Assembly: GCA_964427595.1 (NCBI GenBank)
Contig: CAYRUQ010000011.1
Coordinates: 1 to 43,085, forward strand
DNA from: Enterosoma sp964427595
GTDB lineage: Bacteria > Bacillota_I > Bacilli_A > RFN20 > CAG-288
DNA length: 43,085 nucleotides
Direction: 5' to 3'
This document shows, one piece after another, positions 41,563 through 43,085 of this stretch (within the stretch, counting starts at the first letter, position 1; every line of letters starts with the position of its first letter). Position numbers and translations under genes: made by a program. The notes below the pieces were generated by a model. That model was not told where the DNA came from and searched no databases. It saw nothing but the letters and a program-made list of their open reading frames with translations.

Positions 41563-42746
41563 TTAAGATGACAAGCTTTCTTCAAAGCTTCGACTTTATC
41601 TAACTTTTCGAAAGGAAGATCTAAATCTGGCCTTCCGAAATGACCATAAGCACTTAAATCTTGATAACGGAAACTAGGCTTGCAAAGTGAAAATCCTTCG
41701 ATGATACCTTTGGGTGTGAAATCGAAGATTGAATCATCAAGCAAACATCTCAAAATCAGTTCCTTATCAACTTTTTCAGTATTGAAAGTCTCTACAGCGA
41801 TAGAAACCGGTTCAGAAACGCCGATAGCATAAGAAAGTTGAACCTGACATTTAGAAGCAAGCCCCGCAGCGACGATATTCTTAGCAGCATATCTAGCCAC
41901 ATAAGCAGCCGAACGATCAACCTTAGTAGGATCTTTACCAGAGAAAGCACCACCGCCATGAGGAGCAGCTCCCCCATAAGTATCGACGATGATCTTTCTT
42001 CCAGTCATACCGGTATCCCCTTTAGGTCCACCGATGACAAAACGGCCAGTCGGATTGATGTAGTATTCAGTATTTGTTCTATCTAAATTGAAAGAATCAA
42101 TCACAGGGTCGATGACTTTCTCTTTTAATGTTTTTCTGAGTTCTTCAATATCGGTAGCAGGATCATGTTGAACGGACATGACGATAGCGTTACAAGTAGG
42201 TGTTTCACCAGTGTAATCGATAGTCACCTGAGACTTCATATCAGGTCTAGCAAAAGGAAGCTGACCACTCTTTCTCATATTGGTAGCAGTTCTCACTAAT
42301 TTATGAGCGATGACGATAGGAAGAGGCATCAGATTCTCAGTCTCATCAGTCGCATAACCGAAGATGATACCTTGATCACCAGCACCGATTTCTTTGTTCT
42401 CTGTAGCATCGACTCCTAAAGCAATATCAGGGCTTTGTTCTTTGACATAAACTTCGACAACCATGCTGTCAGCACCAATACCAATTTCTTTATCCGTATA
42501 GCCGATGTTTCTAACAACATCTCTTGCTATTTTCTCAAAATCAACATGTGCTTTAGTAGTAACTTCACCCGAGATTACTAATCTTTCTTCACATGCCATG
42601 ACCTCGACTGCTACACGGCTATTAGAATCAGCTTTCAAACATTCATCTAAAATAGCGTCACTGACTCGATCACAGATTTTATCAGGATGTCCTTCCGAGA
42701 CACTCTCAGAAGTGAAAAGATTTTTTACTTTTTTGATATCATTCAT
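41559..42746 (-). CDS. metK: S-adenosylmethionine synthetase
   Basis: A 395-residue enzyme that makes S-adenosylmethionine from methionine and ATP. Motifs: FTSESVSEGHPDKICDRVSDAILD, the signature GAGDQGIIFGYA, GRFVIGGPKGDTGMTGRKIIVDTYGG in two blocks, and GGGAFSGKDPTKVDRSAAY. Length is standard. It sits between the TSCPD gene and the decarboxylase, overlapping each by 4 nt. Linkage with a polyamine-type decarboxylase fits the use of SAM in spermidine synthesis, but speD/speE are not in the window. MiaB also consumes its product. No SAM riboswitch is visible upstream. Confidence 0.98.
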   Translation of the reverse strand: MNDIKKVKNLFTSESVSEGHPDKICDRVSDAILDECLKADSNSRVAVEVMACEERLVISGEVTTKAHVDFEKIARDVVRNIGYTDKEIGIGADSMVVEVYVKEQSPDIALGVDATENKEIGAGDQGIIFGYATDETENLMPLPIVIAHKLVRTATNMRKSGQLPFARPDMKSQVTIDYTGETPTCNAIVMSVQHDPATDIEELRKTLKEKVIDPVIDSFNLDRTNTEYYINPTGRFVIGGPKGDTGMTGRKIIVDTYGGAAPHGGGAFSGKDPTKVDRSAAYVARYAAKNIVAAGLASKCQVQLSYAIGVSEPVSIAVETFNTEKVDKELILRCLLDDSIFDFTPKGIIEGFSLCKPSFRYQDLSAYGHFGRPDLDLPFEKLDKVEALKKACHLK

Positions 42747-43012
42747 TGAACTTTCTCCTCTTTAAGCATCTCTTCTAAGCCTCTAGCTAACTGATCAGGA
42801 CAAGAAGTCATCTTAGTTCTACAGGTGACTCCCTTTAACTTTCTGATCACTTCATGAGCGTCCATGCCGATGATGAGGGCACGGATACCACTGAGGTTGC
42901 CAGGACAGCCACCAACAACTGAAAAATCCTCGATGATATCGTGTTCATCGAGAGTGAATGTCATCTGAACAGAGCAAGTTCCCTGAGGCTTATATGTATA
43001 TGTTTTATTCAT
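42743..43012 (-). CDS. TSCPD-domain small protein
   Basis: An 89-residue protein of the TIGR03905-type TSCPD family. Cysteines occur in GTCSVQM, GGCPGNLSG, GVTCRTK and the naming motif TSCPDQLA, a pattern also found at the C terminus of some ribonucleotide reductases and suggestive of metal binding. Function is unknown in general. The ATG at 43012 is chosen because AGGAG lies 6 nt upstream. An extended -10 element TGCTATATT lies at 43040-43032 on the minus strand. It is the first gene of the operon TSCPD-metK-decarboxylase, with 4-nt overlaps throughout. Confidence 0.88.
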   Translation of the reverse strand: MNKTYTYKPQGTCSVQMTFTLDEHDIIEDFSVVGGCPGNLSGIRALIIGMDAHEVIRKLKGVTCRTKMTSCPDQLARGLEEMLKEEKVQ

Positions 43013-43031
43013 GGTTTTCTCCTGAAGTAAT

Positions 43032-43040
43032 AATATAGCA
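43032..43040 (-). promoter_or_regulatory. Extended -10 promoter of the TSCPD-metK operon
   Basis: Minus-strand TGCTATATT (43040-43032), about 20 nt before the ATG. The -35 region is not convincing. The short leader leaves no room for a riboswitch. Confidence 0.5.
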
Positions 43041-43085
43041 AAAAGGAAAGAAAAAAGAACTTTAGAATCTCCGTTTTTTTTCACT

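Noticed and set aside
43013..43085. SAM riboswitch upstream of the metK operon
   Set aside because: The visible leader is short, has an extended -10 close to the gene and shows no SAM-I, SAM-II or SAM-III core. Sequence further upstream is outside the window.
1..43085. Prophage, insertion sequence, CRISPR array, tRNA genes or integron
   Set aside because: No transposase, integrase or structural phage genes, no regularly spaced repeats and no tRNA-like cloverleaf were noticed. Gene content and codon use look uniform throughout.

Overview
The window looks like a chromosomal segment of a low-GC Bacillota (Firmicutes). The closest match is the Bacilli / Erysipelotrichia / Mollicutes-related lineages. 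The sequence support for this is: GpsB next to a type-B-like RNase P RNA; RNase Y, YmdB, SpoVS and a YmcA/YlbF protein in one block; long-form HPF; ComEA/ComEC; AGGAGG-type ribosome binding sites; and ordinary use of TGA as a stop (so not the Mycoplasma code). The species cannot be named from the sequence. I see no phage, insertion sequence, CRISPR array or tRNA, and no gene-free stretch over 300 bases apart from rnpB itself.

Layout. Positions 85-3145 hold gpsB, rnpB, pgsA, a cinA C-terminal-domain gene and recA. Positions 3180-8110 hold a structured leader, rny, ymdB, spoVS, miaB and ymcA, an order also known from Bacillus. Positions 8167-16528 are one tightly packed run of overlapping genes: mutS, mutL, a miaA fused to a TcdA/E1-like domain, fhs and a divergent folD. 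This run joins mismatch repair, tRNA position-37 modification and one-carbon folate metabolism. Positions 16567-21344 encode two MacB-like exporters with ATPase and permease in one chain. Positions 21525-22554 encode two unrecognised proteins that are paralogues of each other. A cold-shock protein follows. Diverging from one intergenic region are a nucleoside kinase (minus) and greA (plus), then comEA-comEC and coaX; a MazG-like gene converges on coaX.

From 29249 there is an isolated 33-residue basic protein gene with its own promoter and terminator. It is followed by a minus-strand block, in transcription order: hpf; then apbE, a HAD phosphatase and two unknown proteins, one of them membrane-bound. 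A LytTR response regulator with a GHKL sensor kinase, a four-helix membrane protein and a membrane-anchored GH3 glycosidase with reversed domain order follow on the plus strand. The window ends with a minus-strand operon of a TSCPD-domain protein, metK and a PLP-dependent basic amino acid decarboxylase.

The most unusual points are the MiaA-TcdA fusion, the tandem unknown paralogues, the stand-alone 33-residue basic protein, several hairpins that cover ribosome binding sites (first ABC gene, first paralogue, comEA), probable leaderless messages for coaX and apbE, an attenuator-like leader in front of rny, and enzymes with altered family motifs (FolD, CoaX, ApbE, the decarboxylase).
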